Source: Heritiera littoralis
Taxonomy: Eukaryota > Streptophyta > Magnoliopsida > Malvales > Malvaceae
Direction: 5' to 3'
DNA: 64,000 bases
Assembly (NCBI GenBank): GCA_031772115.1
Contig: JAPDPK010000112.1
Coordinates: 1,054,001 to 1,118,000, forward strand
Positions 61,548 to 64,000 of this stretch are shown here, in pieces. The notes below the pieces were generated by a model. The model ran no database searches and was not told where the DNA came from. It worked only from the letters and a program-made list of their open reading frames with translations. Numbering within the stretch: the stretch's first letter is position 1; every line of letters starts with the position of its first letter. The position numbers were made by a program, and so were the translations under genes.

Positions 61548-62505
61548 TGCTTTCATATCTTCATATATGATTAATATTTTTGCAAACGAACTGTTGGATT
61601 TAACAACTTACTCGTATCTATCATGTATGTAAATTTTTGAATCAATTTGATATTCTTATGATTTTAATCGAGAAAGACATTTTTTTTTCAATATATATAT
61701 ATTAACGGTTTAAATTCTATTTTATGAAACAAATAGTTAGACATATTTGATTAACTTGAAATTTGATATGCATGATCTATGTGAATAGAACATAAAATTC
61801 AACGGTGGGATTAAAAAAAATATAAATCATATAAAAATATATGAAAGTACGTAAAATTAAATTTGTTTTATACATGTGTAATTAGATCTCTCATCGGCAG
61901 AGTAAACTAGTACTTTGAAAAATATGACTTAAAATGAAACAATTAGATAAAAAAACTCTTTTAAAATAATTAGTTTTGATTAAACACTATTAATTTTTAG
62001 TGTGGACTTTTGAAAAGCAGACATTAGAAAAAAAAAAAAAAATCTTATTCTAAATCGACAATAGTGTAATGCCTAAATCAATATTGCTGAAAAACATGTA
62101 ACTTTCCAATTGCCTTACCAAAAAAAATATTCTTTGAAATCTTTCTTTTGTGAATTGACCGAGATCAATTCCCAAAGGTTAGGTTACTCTAAAAAAAATT
62201 GCATGCCCATTAATTATAATCCGTTATTTTTGATTATCACAAATAGAAACCAAGATTTACCTAATTAAAGTAGAGTATAAACTGACTATTGAGAAAATTG
62301 CAATGTAAAAAAAAAAAATTTGCAATTTAAGGTGGAGATTGGAAAGGGCCATTTACCGTCCACTTGCACCTGCTTAAAGTGAAAGCTACCCTTTTAGCAA
62401 GTCCTAGGGATGCTAATTAGAAGCAGAGCCAGACTACCTGAAATAAAGAATGTAGTGGTCATAAAATCCTTGCTATCTGGCCACTAAGAAGATATCTCAA
62501 CGTTT
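61548..62505. other. AT-rich intergenic DNA
   Basis: No gene, RNA or defined repeat found. Confidence 0.6.
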
Positions 62506-62518
62506 AAAAATTGAGATT

Positions 62519-62707
62519 CGCTCAATCAAGCCTTAGTTGTAGGCAAAAAGAAGATCACGAGACGTTAATGAGATAAAAAAGTTTTAAGTTCAAATCTTAC
62601 CGAATATGAATTATATATTCAATTTTATATTGATATGTTTATTGATTTAAATGATTTATATAAAGATAATATAGGATTATGATTGTAATATATCGTTTTT
62701 GACAAAA
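62519..62707 (+). mobile_element. tRNA-derived SINE, degenerate
   Basis: A weak A box (CCTTAGTTGTAGG) and B box (AAGTTCAAATCTT), a body of about 100 bp and an A-rich tail. A 13-bp duplication AAAAATTGAGATT flanks it (62506-62518 and 62708-62720). The tRNA-like head is more decayed than in the other SINEs here. Confidence 0.75.
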
Positions 62708-62720
62708 AAAAATTGAGATT

Positions 62721-63501
62721 TTGATTAATGTCTTAGAAGCGAATCAAGAGATAGAAAAAAGAAAAAAAAAAACTGGTTTATTGGTGAAGTTGGCGTGTAA
62801 ATCAATATTATTATTATTATTATTTGAATATTAGCTTAGATAATCATGTCTTCACCTTTAAGATGTGAAAATTTTAAAGATATGAAACTCGAACTTCAAT
62901 ACAATAAATATTTTTTTCAAATCAAAAACTTTATTGTACCAAAAATGTATTATCACTTTATAGCTTTTGGCTTCTTGATTGAAGCATAGTAACGTGGTTA
63001 ACTAAATAAGAATAATGTGCCAGTTTTGAGGTTGATAATGGCTTCTTGTAGAGGAATAGAATATCTCAAAATTCCAATTTGAGCTTCTTTCCAAACAAGA
63101 GGAGTGCTAAATGAAAGACCGTCTAATCGGTGCTAGCTTTGCACCAAGAAGAAAAATATTCTAGCATTTATTTACACTTCTTTTCTTTCTTTTTCCTTCT
63201 CTACTTTTGATTATATATTTATTCTCTACACCTTACAGTTCAATTGTTGATGTGTACGATGTTTGAAGAAGACAATTTATCGGATATCCTTTTTATTTCA
63301 TTTCATGAAAAGCAACTTTGGAGCATGAAGGCAGGGCTTGACTCTAGGTGTGGTTTGACTTTTGAGGGAGATGAACATTTGTTTAGTGACTGGTTTTGGC
63401 TCTTTTTTTTAATGAATGGATTAATCATTGAATGAGACTGCATTTTTTTCTCCGTACTCAATATATAAAGAGTAAGATATATATATATATATATATATAA
63501 A
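62721..63501. other. AT-rich intergenic DNA
   Basis: No gene seen. The 63244-63435 open frame has no recognisable domain. A TA microsatellite lies at 63478-63499. Confidence 0.6.
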
Positions 63502-63674
63502 ATTATCCTATACACTGTCAGTGGAGTTTTTAACTCCACAAGCGAGGTTAGGATGATGACATGTGTTCCATTTTATTTATTTATTTATTTTTTTAATTTT
63601 TTTAAAGGACACATGTTATCATCCTAACTCCGCTTGTGAAGTTAAAATACTCCACTGACAATGGATAGGATAAT
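63502..63674. mobile_element. Foldback MITE, about 173 bp
   Basis: Left arm from ATTATCCTATACACTGTCAG and right arm ending GGATAGGATAAT are inverted over about 65 bp, including GGTTAGGATGATGACATGTG against its complement. The flanks are TA-rich, so the target duplication cannot be read. It shares the ACACTGTCAGTG core with the 205-bp family, though the rest differs. Confidence 0.7.
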
Positions 63675-63679
63675 AATCC

Positions 63680-63727
<48 letters not shown>
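63680..63727. repeat. (TA)n microsatellite
   Basis: TA-repeat tract with a few interruptions, followed by ACACACACATC. Confidence 0.9.
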
Positions 63728-63735
<8 letters not shown>

Positions 63736-64000
63736 TCTAATATACATTCACATCTAATATACATTGTTAGAAAAAAATGCAGAGACAATGGTTACGTAAA
63801 AATATTAATTATAGTTTTCAAAAATACGTGTAATCTAATATCTTTAACTATAGTTTTATTTAAGCGCGTATTCAGCTTTTGACATCATGGCTCTACTCTA
63901 TGTTTATGTAAAAAAAACATAGTCTAAAACAATAAAAGACCACATCTTATGTAAATGTAATTAAACAAGAACTGTGGTTTTATACAAACCTTATCTTTTA
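63728..64000. other. AT-rich sequence to window end
   Basis: Nothing recognisable. Confidence 0.6.

Overview
The window is nuclear DNA of a flowering plant, most likely a eudicot. The evidence is GT-AG introns, plant-specific gene families (FLZ zinc finger, MFP1, SULTR3), a nuclear tRNA-Arg, and plant lineages of LTR retrotransposons, SINEs, a LINE and MITEs. The species cannot be named from the sequence. No prokaryotic or organellar genes were seen.

Layout. 1-6.2 kb: the 3' end of a Ty3/gypsy element with a very long 3' LTR, which carries a MITE, a purine-rich tract and a 138-bp minisatellite. 6.2-12.2 kb: repeat-derived intergenic DNA with an LTR-like repeat, a MITE and two adjoining SINEs. 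12.2-15.6 kb: an FCS-like zinc finger (FLZ) gene with a 5'UTR intron. 16.5-21.2 kb: a young but broken Ty1/copia element on the minus strand. 22.0-24.3 kb: a PIF/Harbinger-like non-autonomous element and a 5'-truncated LINE. 24.3-29.7 kb: MFP1, a thylakoid coiled-coil protein. 30.0 kb: tRNA-Arg(UCG). 30.8-33.0 kb: SYS1, a Golgi membrane protein. 33.6-43.6 kb: a 10-kb TAT-type LTR retrotransposon that encodes only GAG; its two 2354-bp LTRs show no difference, and it sits inside an older MITE. 44.3-48.4 kb: a complete 13-exon SULTR3;3-like transporter on the minus strand. 48.5-54.6 kb: a cluster of SINEs and MITEs with clear target-site duplications. 55.0-61.5 kb: an old, decayed copia element. 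61.5-64 kb: AT-rich DNA with one SINE, one MITE and TA microsatellites.

The four protein genes are unrelated in function (SnRK1-linked signalling, thylakoid/starch-granule organisation, Golgi trafficking, anion transport), so this is ordinary gene-by-gene plant organisation. The most unusual content is in the mobile elements: the gag-only TAT element with apparently identical LTRs, three 205-bp MITEs whose ends are themselves hairpins, and SINE/LINE insertions next to the SULTR and MFP1 promoters. I found no clearly new biological system; the gag-only element is the best candidate for something little described.
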